NCBI RefSeq assembly: GCF_010111755.1
Contig: NC_088956.1
Coordinates: 868,001-932,000 of the forward strand
Length of the DNA stretch: 64,000 nucleotides
Direction: 5' to 3'
DNA from: Nakaseomyces glabratus
Lineage: Eukaryota; Ascomycota; Saccharomycetes; Saccharomycetales; Saccharomycetaceae
Positions 46,309 to 57,452 of this stretch are shown one piece after another. The notes under the pieces are model-generated. The model searched no databases. It worked only from the letters and a program-made list of their open reading frames with translations, and was not told where the DNA came from. The position numbers and the translations under genes were made by a program. The stretch's first letter is position 1, and every line of letters begins with the position of its first letter.

Positions 46309-48856
46309 TGATGGTATCCGGTATACTTGCATTGTAAAGCTATATAGGCATAGGAACATTGATTGTAATGGTAGATTAGAGTGTATTAAGTAATTACTTG
46401 TAAAAAGAATATCAATTTACTAGAAATAGATCAGTACATCTACAATAGAAACGAAAGTAATTCCTTAAACAATATGAACCACCGGTACAGTCTTTCCTTG
46501 CAATGTGAAAACTATTGCGGTATAGATTGTAGCCGGTCTGAAATTGTCAAATAGTCCAAATTTATGGGAACAGATATTCGGTATATTCGGTTGAGATAGT
46601 ACATAGTTAGAAGTCTGCCCAAGTAACCTATCATTTTTCTTTCTAGGCACATACTGTTTCTATCTTGGCATACACTTGGGTTACTGAATAGCTGGGCACA
46701 ATTTACCAATTAGCATCACATGTTCCATTACAAACTATCGGTAAAGGCCTGGGGAGAGGGGGGAATGAGAGGTAAACAGCAAAAAAAGAAAAGATTGTCA
46801 TACAAGTTCAGCTTGCCAATGAGAATTTGGTAGAGGGCAAAGTCAAGTTAACCTTTAGTAAGACTTTACGCATATTGTGTTAAAAATGTAATGTTTTTAT
46901 TAGGATAGTTTACTCACCGCGGTAGATAAAATTTGTATGGATACTCAAAAAAGAAAGAGGTCATATATTGCATTTCTTTCTTTTTTGAGCTTTTCGAGGT
47001 CTTTTGAGTATACACAGGTTCGCAAGACCTCGTCAGTGGATACGCAGACTGCTACAAAAATTGGAATGGCACAGTAAGAATTGCCGTAACAAGACCGCGA
47101 ACCCGGTATTAGGTAACCTCAGCCGATGATCTAACCATTCGGAATACACATCAAGCATCTAATAACAAGAATGAAATAAAGAAAGAAGAATCCCGGTTTT
47201 CTACCAAATGATGCAACTTCTCGTCCATCCTAGTGATCTCTATTTTTGCTAAACTGAGATTATCTACGATCTTCATTGTCTCATTACTAGAATATCATTA
47301 CCCATCACTTAACGCACCAAGCTTGGATAATATACATCAGATTTTGTAAACTGCATGTGCTACTAGACTTGATTACGCCGCGACTCGCTAAACAGTATTT
47401 GAAGATAGATGGCATACAATTGCATTTTATTCAACGATATGTGTTGAAATGAGACGCCACAAAAGGTAAACACGTACTTATGGTCATAAATTTGCATCAA
47501 ACTTTGGAGCTGTATGGATTATGGGAAGTAGCATTCAGCAACTTCATGACAGTAGAGTCAAAGCACTACCACATCTCACGGGATAGATGATATTGTCAGC
47601 AAGGACAAAAAAGAAAAGTTGATTTACCTAAAATTGTGTTGCGCTCTAATGGAGTCTAACCAAAAGAAGAAAGAAAGCTGAATATGAACAAAAAAGAAAG
47701 TAATACACCGAAAAAGGAATAACGTAAAAAATTAACACTATGCAGTGAAAAGTGGGTGGGAGACATAGTACCCATACCCAGCATAATTCAATGTTCAGTA
47801 TGCTAAAACTTGGAAATTGAATCCCTGTTTATCGTTCAAAAAAGGACGATCTAATACGACGAGGAACTGTAGCAATCGCTGTGCCTTGTCTGCAACTCTA
47901 TGCCAAAAAATCGGTTAAAAAAATTTCTTTTTGTAACAATAACCAGAAGAGATACTTCTCTCATCCTATTCTAACTCGGAATTGCAAGTTTTCACTATTC
48001 CGCAATATGTAAACAGTAAAATACATGTACATATATGCTTCAGAGACGGAAAGTAGGGACATTGTTGGTAGAGGATTGCTCCGCAATGCTATCTATGCTT
48101 GTTTTCGTCTTGTTATTCTGTGAAGTAAAAGAGAGGATAAATACATGAAACTATATGGGCACTGCACCGTCATCTAACTCCCTCGTAATGATCATATTTT
48201 ATTTTGTAATCGATGAGCTTGAATATTCATCATTTTTATCCTTCCGTGGCCCCTTCCCTGTGCCCTTAGCCTGCTTTCCTCTCATTTTTTTATAATTGTG
48301 AAAGATAACTACAACATATTCTTGTTACCCAAAAATGGAAAACTTGCATGGAGTGCTTATACATATCCCGTACTGCTCTGTTTTTCATGTCAAAAAGGTC
48401 AAGTTTCCCTCAGCCATTGATAGAGAGATGAGATAGGAAGGGACAAGACGATGGTTAGCTATTTTGGAAGCCAGTTGTGGATTTAACCACTACGTTTCTT
48501 AGTGTGTAGCAGTTTGCAGAACACGCGATGGCCAACCTTCCCCGCTACCCCAGTGAGTCCCCAGGGGGCTCTCTAACAGAAGCAAGATTGATGATGATAA
48601 AAGAAGATAGCCATGTCTGAAAAGTAAGGAGCGAATGAGAGGGCATCTAATTACCAAGCTCACTTATTTTTTCAGTATCCCGTTAACTACTTTCACGGAT
48701 ACATATGGGCATCATCTCCATAGTATATTCTCTCTACATTGTAAATACAATAGAATTCCTCCGTAGGAAGAAAAAAAGCAAAAAAAGAAACTGTTATTGT
48801 ATATGTTGTCCCTTTTCTTGTAATGGTATATTAAGAAAAGTTGGAACCTGTAGTAG
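46309..48856. promoter_or_regulatory. Distal upstream region of SCH9
   Basis: 2.55 kb of AT-rich sequence between HTM1 and the SCH9 TATA box without a supported gene. Features: a nested inverted-repeat cluster at 46941-47032; repeated AAAAGAAA motifs (46784, 46949, 47609, 47692, 48783 and one inverted at 46977); and STRE-like CCCCT/AGGGG cores near 48252 and 48568. Confidence 0.45.
46941..47032. repeat. Nested inverted repeats with competing pairings
   Basis: Arm CTCAAAAAAGAAAGA (46944-46958) pairs perfectly over 15 bp with 46975-46989. Its outer part ATACTCAAAA (46941-46950) can alternatively pair with TTTTGAGTAT near 47002-47011. A second perfect hairpin is CGAGGTCTT (46995-47003) with AAGACCTCG (47024-47032). 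Confidence 0.8.
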
Positions 48857-48865
48857 TATATAAAA
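48857..48865 (+). promoter_or_regulatory. Probable TATA box of SCH9
   Basis: TATATAAAA, with the following ~970 bases free of ATG up to the SCH9 start. This implies transcription starts shortly downstream. Confidence 0.55.
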
Positions 48866-49835
48866 CAAATCTACCTTTTTAGCTGTTAATAGCGCAACTT
48901 TAGAATAATAGTATCAAGCCAAATAGATAGTTTCAGTACCAGTAAGTCTCAGATTGGATTCCATATCATATTCACAAGCATTAGCGTGAGTAGGGACTTG
49001 GTAAAAAAAGAAAAGGTAAGGGTAAAGGTAAAGAAAGCTTGGAAAGGCTATCGGGATTTTATTGAGAAAGATCATTACTTTCATCTGCAATAACTCAAAC
49101 GTTTAGCAATTCTATAAGGAACGCTTCCCAATAGAGTTCTAGCATACATTCAATACTTTCTGGTTTAAAAGAGAAATTTAACATAGGGCATTTATAATTA
49201 ACTGGAGCTTTATCTTTTATTGACTTTTTCTGTACATAACTACGTCAAGAGGAACGTGTTATTCTGCTAAGTGAGAAGTGGCAATAATAACAATACGACT
49301 TGTTTAAAATACAATTAAGGGGATACGAGACTAATTTTAGGCAAATACACTATATTATTCTTAAGCGCATCATTATCTTTTGCGTTACAGAATCAATAGA
49401 ACATCAAATAACACACATCTCCTGCTCAGTCATTTGAAACTGTGATCAAATTTTAGGTGACTATTGTTATCCAGTCTGACATTATTTAACAACAGGTTTG
49501 TTATTAGTGAGCATACTGTAGTTTATTTATTTATTTTAAAACAGGAGACTTAAATTGCCACCAGGTTTTTGTTTGGATCAAATTTTGGTTGCATACTACT
49601 ATTAAAACTGAAGGAGACTAGTTTCTTAAAATTCATTACATCACAGAGCCAGTTTCATCTATTATATCACCAGAGAAGTTATTTCAGAGCTGAGTTTTAA
49701 CATTGTTATTGTCTTTACTGGAATTCACATAAGTTTGAGATTAACTAGATCTAATCTACATCGATACATTTCGCGACAGATACAATTCAAAGGTTTTTTT
49801 GATAGCAGTTCACACTTCAATAAACATTTATTATA
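48866..49835 (+). other. Putative long ATG-free 5' leader of SCH9
   Basis: Reading base by base, the plus strand contains no ATG from 48826 to 49835 (1,010 nt). The last upstream ATGs are at 48803 and 48823, both before the TATA box. No GTATGT...TACTAAC intron is present. Transcript boundaries are inferred. Confidence 0.6.
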
Positions 49836-52076
49836 ATGAACTTTTTTGGATCAAAGTCACATCATCCCAGTTCTCAAGGGTCCTCGAATTCTAACTCCTC
49901 TTCAAATGGAAATAAGCATGCCCTGGGTAGTGCTGGTAATGGTTTCTTCCCTAGCTTTACGTCACAAACTGCAACTCCAACTACAGCAGTGAGTTCAAGT
50001 TCATATGCAATGGGAACAACAGGTGTTGCTTCTGAAGATGTCATCTCAAGAATGAAGGCTATGAATGAACCTGCTAAAACAAGTACTCAAGGAAATAACG
50101 TAAATCAGAAAATTGTTATTGGTGTTAATGATAAGCCCGCTATAATAACTACAGGTCCTGAAGAGCAAAGTACAAGAGATGAGCAAAAACATGGTAGTGA
50201 ACCTCAATTTAGGACAGATACTCATTTAACCCCATCTCCTGTGCAACTAGAACAATCTTCGAGTAGTAGGACGGATAGTAGTAGTAGTGGTGAGAATGAT
50301 ATTCCAAGAGGAAAATTGGAAGTAACTATTATTGAAGCCAGAGGACTGAGCACGATATCTGAAAACTCATTACCATATGTGGTTTGTACTTTTGAGAGCT
50401 CCGAATTTATTTCTGACGGCCCAGAATCCGTTGAAAACAATGGTAGTTATGTTAATAATCATGGTGGCTTGTCTTCTATTAGGGAACAGCTGCGTAAGAG
50501 ACCATTATATACCCATAGGTCTTCTTCACAGCTTAACAAACTAACTTCCCGTCAAAACAACTTTGACTCGGAAGTGGTGTCTAGCGGACTAAATCCAATA
50601 TGGCATCATAAAGCTACATTTGACGTATTAGGATCACATTCTGAGTTAGATATATCAGTGTATGATTCTAATCATGAAGACATGTTTCTAGGTCAAGTAA
50701 GACTTCGTCCTAATATTCACACAACCTCCAATATGTCACATGAGCAATGGTATCCTTTGCAGAGTAGAGTTATGGATGAGAAAATAACGGGAGAAATACT
50801 AGTCAAATGGCACTATACCTTGACTAAGAAGAGGCACTACGGTCCTCAGGACTTTGAAGTTCTACGTCTATTAGGTAAGGGTACTTTTGGCCAAGTGTAT
50901 CAAGTGAAAAAGAAGGATACTAAAAGAATATATGCCATGAAGGTGCTTTCCAAGAAAGTTATTGTAAAAAAGAACGAGATAGCACATACTATTGGTGAGA
51001 GAAATATCCTAGTAACTACATCTTCAAAAGCCTCTCCTTTTATTGTTGGTCTAAAATTTTCTTTCCAAACTCCCACAGATTTATATCTAGTCACAGATTA
51101 TATGAGTGGAGGTGAGCTATTCTGGCATCTTCAAAGAGAAGGCCGTTTTACGGAAGACAGGGCAAAATTTTATATAGCAGAGCTGGTGTTGGCTTTGGAA
51201 CATTTACATGACAATGACATTGTTTACAGAGATTTAAAGCCAGAGAATATACTATTAGATGCAAACGGTAACATAGCACTATGTGATTTTGGTCTTTCCA
51301 AAGCTGATCTCAAAGATAGAACTAATACATTTTGTGGTACTACTGAATATCTAGCTCCAGAACTTCTTTTAGATGAATCTGGTTATACAAAAATGGTTGA
51401 TTTCTGGTCTTTAGGTGTACTAATATTTGAGATGTGCTGTGGTTGGTCACCTTTTTACGCTGAGGATAATCAAAAGATGTATCAGAAGATCGCCTTCGGT
51501 AAAGTTAAATTCCCACGGGATATTCTTTCCCCTGAAGGTAGATCTTTTGTTAAGGGTCTGTTGAACAGAAATCCAAAACATAGATTAGGTGCTATAGATG
51601 ATGGTCGTGAGTTGCGTGCTCATCCTTTCTTTGCCGATATCGATTGGGAACTATTGAAACAGAAAAAGATCCCTCCTCCATTTAAACCTCATTTAGTTTC
51701 GGAAACCGATACTTCTAATTTTGACCCTGAATTTACTCAAACATCAACGTCATATATGAACAAGCACCATCAAATGGCTGCAACTCCGTTATCTCCTGGT
51801 ATGCAAGCGAAGTTTGCTGGATTCACATTTGTTGATGAATCTGCCATTGATGAGAGATTCAATGCTAACAATAGTAACAGAAGGTTTCTGCAAAGCTCTT
51901 CTTTTATGGAGCCTGGATCCTTTATTCCTGGTAATCCTAATCTGCCTCCAGATGAAGATGTTATTGAAGATCAAGATGATGATGACTTTGAGAATGTGAA
52001 GAACCCCAGAGATTTAGATTTTGATGGTGATCAGCATATGGATGATGAATTTGTAAGCGGACGTTTTGAGATATAA
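49836..52076 (+). CDS. SCH9: AGC protein kinase Sch9
   Basis: TORC1 target (functional S6 kinase/Akt equivalent) controlling ribosome biogenesis, growth and longevity. The protein has 746 aa (824 in S. cerevisiae). The N-terminal Ser/Asn-rich region (~1-150) is shorter than in yeast. A C2 domain begins at RGKLEVTIIEARGL (~157). The kinase domain covers ~339-597: GKGTFGQV, VYRDLKPEN and DFG are intact. The Pkh/PDK1 activation-loop Thr is in NTFCGTTEY (~498). The C-tail carries the TORC1-type sites: TPLSP turn motif (~650) and hydrophobic motif FAGFTF (~663). An acidic C terminus follows. A very long ATG-free leader precedes it. Confidence 0.97.
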   Translation: MNFFGSKSHHPSSQGSSNSNSSSNGNKHALGSAGNGFFPSFTSQTATPTTAVSSSSYAMGTTGVASEDVISRMKAMNEPAKTSTQGNNVNQKIVIGVNDKPAIITTGPEEQSTRDEQKHGSEPQFRTDTHLTPSPVQLEQSSSSRTDSSSSGENDIPRGKLEVTIIEARGLSTISENSLPYVVCTFESSEFISDGPESVENNGSYVNNHGGLSSIREQLRKRPLYTHRSSSQLNKLTSRQNNFDSEVVSSGLNPIWHHKATFDVLGSHSELDISVYDSNHEDMFLGQVRLRPNIHTTSNMSHEQWYPLQSRVMDEKITGEILVKWHYTLTKKRHYGPQDFEVLRLLGKGTFGQVYQVKKKDTKRIYAMKVLSKKVIVKKNEIAHTIGERNILVTTSSKASPFIVGLKFSFQTPTDLYLVTDYMSGGELFWHLQREGRFTEDRAKFYIAELVLALEHLHDNDIVYRDLKPENILLDANGNIALCDFGLSKADLKDRTNTFCGTTEYLAPELLLDESGYTKMVDFWSLGVLIFEMCCGWSPFYAEDNQKMYQKIAFGKVKFPRDILSPEGRSFVKGLLNRNPKHRLGAIDDGRELRAHPFFADIDWELLKQKKIPPPFKPHLVSETDTSNFDPEFTQTSTSYMNKHHQMAATPLSPGMQAKFAGFTFVDESAIDERFNANNSNRRFLQSSSFMEPGSFIPGNPNLPPDEDVIEDQDDDDFENVKNPRDLDFDGDQHMDDEFVSGRFEI

Positions 52077-53780
52077 ATATTGATATTTGTCTTTCATTTT
52101 GGTTGTTTTTTTTCTTGAGAATGCAATATTGAGGGTCGTATTATAGAAAAGAGTTCAGGTTAGTTGTATTTTTTTTTTTTTTCAAATCATACATGTATTT
52201 CATAGAGACTTTTGACCCAAAAACCTTTATTTTTCCCTCAACATTGCTAGGATTTTCTCACTCTTTATTAAAATTTTTCATTTACTTTAATTTCACTTAA
52301 TTATTCCTTTATTAATTTATTTCTGTTAACATTTTAAATATCGTTTCCTAATGCCTTTGATTAACTAAGTTCAAATATCATTTGATTAGAAAAACGTAAA
52401 TAGAAAACTAGAGATATTTATTGCTTTATCTTTTCATAATTTAATGCATATGAATTTTGTACATCAATTGGGTTTATTGCTTGCTTGCTATTTTTCTTGT
52501 TGATCACTCTTGCTGCATTTATGAGATTGGCCATGCAACTGCGAGAATGTCAATATACCGTCAATTCATCCAAAACATAAAATATTTAAGTATAACAGTT
52601 TATTTTATCTATCACCATATTTAGTCAAGAATTTGAAGAGCTTTATAACATACATTACAATTTAGCACAAAAAACTAGCTCAACAGCGTAATAGTCATAT
52701 AAATTCTACTAAACTGCAATCATTTTAGCAAGAGACAAGGTAATAAGTAGAATTTTGAAATAAAAATTGCTGAGGAAAGACAATAGACCATCTGCTACTA
52801 ATATTCTTGTTTTCAATGTGGAGAAGATAGCACACTCATGATAATATTTGATAAAAGCCCACAAGGTTCACGTTTAATTCGAAGTTAGAGTGCCCTATTC
52901 TGTAAACGCCTAAGACTTAATTACAATGATACAGTATTGCGAGCATACAGCTTACCGAACTACGAATTAGAATATATGTAGCACACAGTGACACCCAATA
53001 GTCTGTTCCTCTTACAAAGACAGAAGCTATCTGGTAACTTGGACAATCATTTTTATAATAAAAATATGGAATTAGTAACACCTTTGCTGCAGAATTATTA
53101 ATCAAACGACAGACAAAGACTTTGGCTCGAACCTCCTTTGCCAAAGAGTCAAACTCCGTCTAGATGCAGCTTGGAAAAAATAGAAGATTTTCAACCTGAA
53201 CCAAAGGGCAAGAAATCGTGTCGGGCCCTCAGGTGCTTTCTGGGGCGAACACTGACTATCGCAATCAAACTTCAAAAATTATCTCATGAAAAAGCAAACA
53301 GGACTACAAACAAACAGCATGATGGAAAGATCCAGGTCCAGCAATAATCTCACCCACTTCTAAAAGAAGAAGGCCAGGTTTACAAAAGAAACGATTGTGC
53401 TACTTTTGGTTTCTTAATTTATTTTGGCTATCTGTCATTCAATTCAACAGCAGAAAAGCTGAGTGTTGATATCACAGAATCACATAATAAGTGTAACGCG
53501 ACCCTTGATTTCAATTCACAATTTGAAAATTGCTTTAGATAAGCTCGTCTTTGCAAACCAAAGAGGTTAGGTCAATTATTTGGAGATCTGGCTATTTACT
53601 ATTCTAGGATCTGAGAAATCTAGGACGATAAAACATATTGATAAGTATACTTTCAATTCATATTTTCTTCAGTCGTCTTTTTCTTTTATATCAAACTCAC
53701 AAACACATTGTGTTTCGGTCACGGTCAATACGTAATCTGATATTACCGGAATAGCAATTTATAAACGCTATAAAACTAAT
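52077..53780. promoter_or_regulatory. Intergenic between SCH9 and SKN7
   Basis: 1.7 kb of AT-rich sequence with a T13 run near 52170. The last 456 nt (53325-53780) contain no ATG, suggesting a long SKN7 leader. ORFs at 52917 (minus) and 53138 (plus) are short and domain-free. Confidence 0.45.
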
Positions 53781-55673
53781 ATGGACTACGAAGTTAATGC
53801 GAATCAAATTCCCGTTCTGGGCATAGAACAAGGGCTGATACCAGACAATCTAGATGGATCAGTTAAAGCAGATACAGCAACCAGTACAGCAATGAACATG
53901 AACGATAAATCAGAGATATCAAATGACGGTAGCCATTCTATACATACTAGTAATCCAAATAACAATGGTGAAAACGGTAAGAATGGAGGAAAACCAGCAT
54001 CGAATGATTTTGTAAGAAAACTTTTCAACATTTTAGAAAGCAATCAATATTCAAACATAGTTAGATGGTCAAATACCGGTGACAGTTTTGTGGTGCTTGA
54101 TACAGGAAAATTCACAACTCAGATTTTACCGAATCATTTCAAGCATTCTAATTTTGCAAGTTTTGTCAGACAACTCAATAAGTATGATTTCCATAAAATT
54201 AAAAGAACCAATGAAGAAAGACAGAAAAGTATATATGGCGAACAAAGCTGGGAGTTCGAGAATCCTAACTTCAAAATAAATGATGAAAAGTCGCTGGATC
54301 TTATCAAGAGGAAAACACCAGCCCAAAGAAAAGTTATGCTGGAAGATGCGAGCGCACCTTCACAAAAAACCCCCGAGTTGCTGTCAGTTCAAAGCGAAAA
54401 CAAGTTAAAGTCTGCGCTGTTAAGCAATACTGTAAAAAAAGATATTTTTAATAACCTTAGGAAAAGAGTGGATAAAATGCAAAAAGATATGGATACAGTT
54501 ATGATGGATAATTACAATTTGAAGTCGGATTATCAAAAACTCGCGACAAAATATAACACACTATTAGACAGCTTAATAACATTTCGAACTGTTAATGAGA
54601 ACTTAATCAATAACTTTAATGCGCTATGTAATGTTTTAAGTTCTAAAGGAGTGGAGCTACCTTCTTCAGTTTATGAAAATATGAATATTAATATTCCTGT
54701 ACCAAGTGGACAATCACCAGTAAATATTTCACCTTCACCATCTTTAGGAATACCAATAAAAAATAGCACAATGAGCCCTTCATTGCCTTCCATGAAATCG
54801 CTACAAAATACACCATCATTGACTGGTAAACTATCTACAAATCAAAGACTTGACTTACCACCAAATAGTCAGGGAATATTATCCGACACTAATGTAGGAC
54901 AAACTGAATCGCCAGAAATTCAGATGCCAATATCCTCCAACTCATCAAGCACAACCAAAGAGGTAGACCAAAATATCGTCTTAAGGAAAGGTTTTCATGT
55001 ATTACTTGTAGAAGATGACTCTGTTTCTATCCAATTATGTTCAAAGTTTTTGAGAAAATACGGATGTACTGTACAAGTAGTAACTGATGGTCTTTCAGCC
55101 ATATCAAACCTTGAGAAATTTAGATACGACTTAGTATTGATGGACATAGTGATGCCTAATTTGGACGGTGCAACTGCAACATCAATTGTAAGAAGTTTTG
55201 ATAACCAAACACCTATTATTGCCATGACAGGTAACATTGAGGATCAAGATCTAATCACATACCTACAACACGGAATGAATGACATTCTAGCCAAACCATT
55301 TACTCGAAACGATCTACACTCTATATTAATAAGGCATTTGAAAGATAGGATCCCACTTTGTGACCAGAATAGGGGGTCAGGTATTACTTCCGAGTCACCA
55401 AATCTTCCTCCTACGCAACATATTATAAGTTCTCAGCAAAATAATGAACAAAACTCCTCACTTCCCCAAAGTTTACCCCCAATACATCCTCCAAATCATC
55501 AGAGTCCACTATTCAACAATAGAGCCTCGAATATTACACCACTAGCTCCATTGAATTCTGCAATGTCTCCACAATCTCCATCACATTTGGAAAGACCTTT
55601 AACCAATCGATCTCCGCTTGGTATGACTCCGTTAAATGATGGACAGCCTGCATTTAAGAAGCAACATACGTAA
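53781..55673 (+). CDS. SKN7: Response regulator / HSF-type transcription factor Skn7
   Basis: Nuclear oxidative- and cell-wall-stress regulator, output of the Sln1-Ypd1 phosphorelay. The protein has 630 aa (622 in S. cerevisiae). The HSF-type DNA-binding domain is at residues ~75-175 (FVRKLFNILE, SNFASFVRQLNKYDFHK). A coiled coil follows (~215-275). The receiver domain covers ~408-525: acidic pair VEDD, phospho-acceptor Asp455 in LVLMDIVMP, Thr in IIAMTG and Lys in DILAKPF. The C-terminal tail is Pro/Ser/Gln-rich. All receiver residues for phosphorylation are present. Convergent with SET5 as in YHR206W/207C. Confidence 0.97.
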   Translation: MDYEVNANQIPVLGIEQGLIPDNLDGSVKADTATSTAMNMNDKSEISNDGSHSIHTSNPNNNGENGKNGGKPASNDFVRKLFNILESNQYSNIVRWSNTGDSFVVLDTGKFTTQILPNHFKHSNFASFVRQLNKYDFHKIKRTNEERQKSIYGEQSWEFENPNFKINDEKSLDLIKRKTPAQRKVMLEDASAPSQKTPELLSVQSENKLKSALLSNTVKKDIFNNLRKRVDKMQKDMDTVMMDNYNLKSDYQKLATKYNTLLDSLITFRTVNENLINNFNALCNVLSSKGVELPSSVYENMNINIPVPSGQSPVNISPSPSLGIPIKNSTMSPSLPSMKSLQNTPSLTGKLSTNQRLDLPPNSQGILSDTNVGQTESPEIQMPISSNSSSTTKEVDQNIVLRKGFHVLLVEDDSVSIQLCSKFLRKYGCTVQVVTDGLSAISNLEKFRYDLVLMDIVMPNLDGATATSIVRSFDNQTPIIAMTGNIEDQDLITYLQHGMNDILAKPFTRNDLHSILIRHLKDRIPLCDQNRGSGITSESPNLPPTQHIISSQQNNEQNSSLPQSLPPIHPPNHQSPLFNNRASNITPLAPLNSAMSPQSPSHLERPLTNRSPLGMTPLNDGQPAFKKQHT

Positions 55674-55904
55674 TTTTGCATCTCTAACTAGTATTTTATT
55701 CCTGTAAAACTATTAATACGATATATTCCAAGTATACTGCTATGAGCTACTAATCATACTATTAATGTTTGTTTGTTATCATTCTCAGGGATGATCAAAT
55801 ACTCATATAAGCAACTACTGGCTATCAACTATATTAAATACATAAACTACTTAACGTTAAACATAAATCTTCTCCTCTATAAATTTAGGAAGATTATAAG
55901 ATCA

Positions 55905-57452
55905 TTATTCTTCAACTGCCATGGATACAATGTCATCAAATCTAACAGATGTAGATCTATTTCTACCCAGTGCTGCAGGGGCTTCAAGTTCAAATTCTTT
56001 ACTATTCTTAAGCATTTCCTTCAAATCTGGTTTTCGATTTCTAATAGACGACTTTCTGCGCAAATCACTACTACTTCCTCCATTACTTCTCTGAAGGGCA
56101 ATTGGGGATGTAACGTTCAGCCCAGATCGTAAACTAACTTCAGAGCTGGAATTAGAATTCAAAACAGTTTCTCTTATCGAGACTGCATTTTTTTTTCTCA
56201 ATTCGATTTCTTTTGCACAGCGATCACAATTACATATAAAACCCCAATTAACTCTCAGTTCTCTTCTTCGCAAACTGACGCCATGAAGAGGATTAACATA
56301 AGTTGTAACCAATTCCTCGTCTTTTTTTATAAATTTCCTTGCGTACACTTTTAGTTCAAGCTTATTGTTTATATCATATCGCACATTAGGTTCACAGTTA
56401 TGATTTAGGAATGAATAAAGAAAATATAACTGACCCGAAAGTTGATTGATATGAAATCTTCCAAGATACTCTAAAAAAACTTCATATCCCATTTCTGCTG
56501 TATCTGGAAATGTTCTAATAAATAAGTCAAATGCTTTTTTCCAAAGCGGTTCAGGATTCTCTTCCTTTAGGGACCCTATTTCTGCATCAAATGTCCCACC
56601 AATATTATTTGAATCACTTGATTCATATCTTACACGCTGTGAGATTTTTGCCAACGCTTCAAATTGTTGGTTAATCTCATCAGATTGTGCTTTATCTATA
56701 AGAGATGCGGCGTGAATCACACCAATAGAGTATGCCGCAACAAAAATATTTTCCTGGCAATGCCTTTCAAACATATTCCAATCCATTGGTCTTATGTTTT
56801 TATTTTTTGATCCAAAATGCTTTAGATATGGATGTGTGATATCCTTCTGTTTGCAATTTGTGCTACACCATATCGAATTACATCCATTACAGTCCAACCC
56901 ATGTAGCATGGTAAAATGCGAGCTGTTACTCAAAGAAACACCACACATTGAACATGACTTTCCACTACGAATAAGTTTCAATTTGTCCATTGGAGGTACC
57001 ATAGCAATGGGGACCTTTTCATGAAACAAAAGTTCACCTTGCTGAATATCTCTAGTTGCGTACAAACCTCTTCCCTTTCTGAGCTCTTCACATTCCCTTA
57101 TTTCAACTTTACTTGGAAGTTTGTCATTGACCAGATGCATCACTTCAGATATGTCAGGAAATTCAATCTTGTCATTGTATGAGTCCATCTGCGAGTCATC
57201 TACCGAGTACAAATTATTCGATACAAGGACATCCTCCAGAGTATTGATGTCGAATTGCCAGTCCGTATTTCTGATTTTCATCTTATCATACAAGTGAGGA
57301 AGATCAAGATCCTCGGCAGCTGGTTCTTCTTTCCATAGCAACACAACGTCATCTCTGATCTGTTCCTTACTTGGCGTTATTGGCTTCCCTGGTAGAGAAG
57401 GCTCTGAATCGTTAAGTGTAAGTGTTTGAATTTTCAACTGACTCACACTCAT
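55905..57452 (-). CDS. SET5: Histone H4 lysine methyltransferase Set5
   Basis: SET-domain methyltransferase that in yeast modifies H4 K5, K8 and K12. The protein has 515 aa (526 in S. cerevisiae YHR207C). The start is ATG 57452; a TTG just upstream was ignored. SET N-part: EELRKGRGLYATRDIQQGELLF near residues 120-141. A MYND-like zinc cluster is inserted (CSMCGVSLSNSSHFTMLHGL..CNGCNSIWCSTNCKQ, ~170-210). The SET core has FLNHNCEPNVRYD near 350, KKDEELVTTYV near 376 and a post-SET CNCDRC near 410. The basic, Ser-rich C terminus is typical. All SET catalytic motifs are intact. Confidence 0.96.
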   Translation of the reverse strand: MSVSQLKIQTLTLNDSEPSLPGKPITPSKEQIRDDVVLLWKEEPAAEDLDLPHLYDKMKIRNTDWQFDINTLEDVLVSNNLYSVDDSQMDSYNDKIEFPDISEVMHLVNDKLPSKVEIRECEELRKGRGLYATRDIQQGELLFHEKVPIAMVPPMDKLKLIRSGKSCSMCGVSLSNSSHFTMLHGLDCNGCNSIWCSTNCKQKDITHPYLKHFGSKNKNIRPMDWNMFERHCQENIFVAAYSIGVIHAASLIDKAQSDEINQQFEALAKISQRVRYESSDSNNIGGTFDAEIGSLKEENPEPLWKKAFDLFIRTFPDTAEMGYEVFLEYLGRFHINQLSGQLYFLYSFLNHNCEPNVRYDINNKLELKVYARKFIKKDEELVTTYVNPLHGVSLRRRELRVNWGFICNCDRCAKEIELRKKNAVSIRETVLNSNSSSEVSLRSGLNVTSPIALQRSNGGSSSDLRRKSSIRNRKPDLKEMLKNSKEFELEAPAALGRNRSTSVRFDDIVSMAVEE

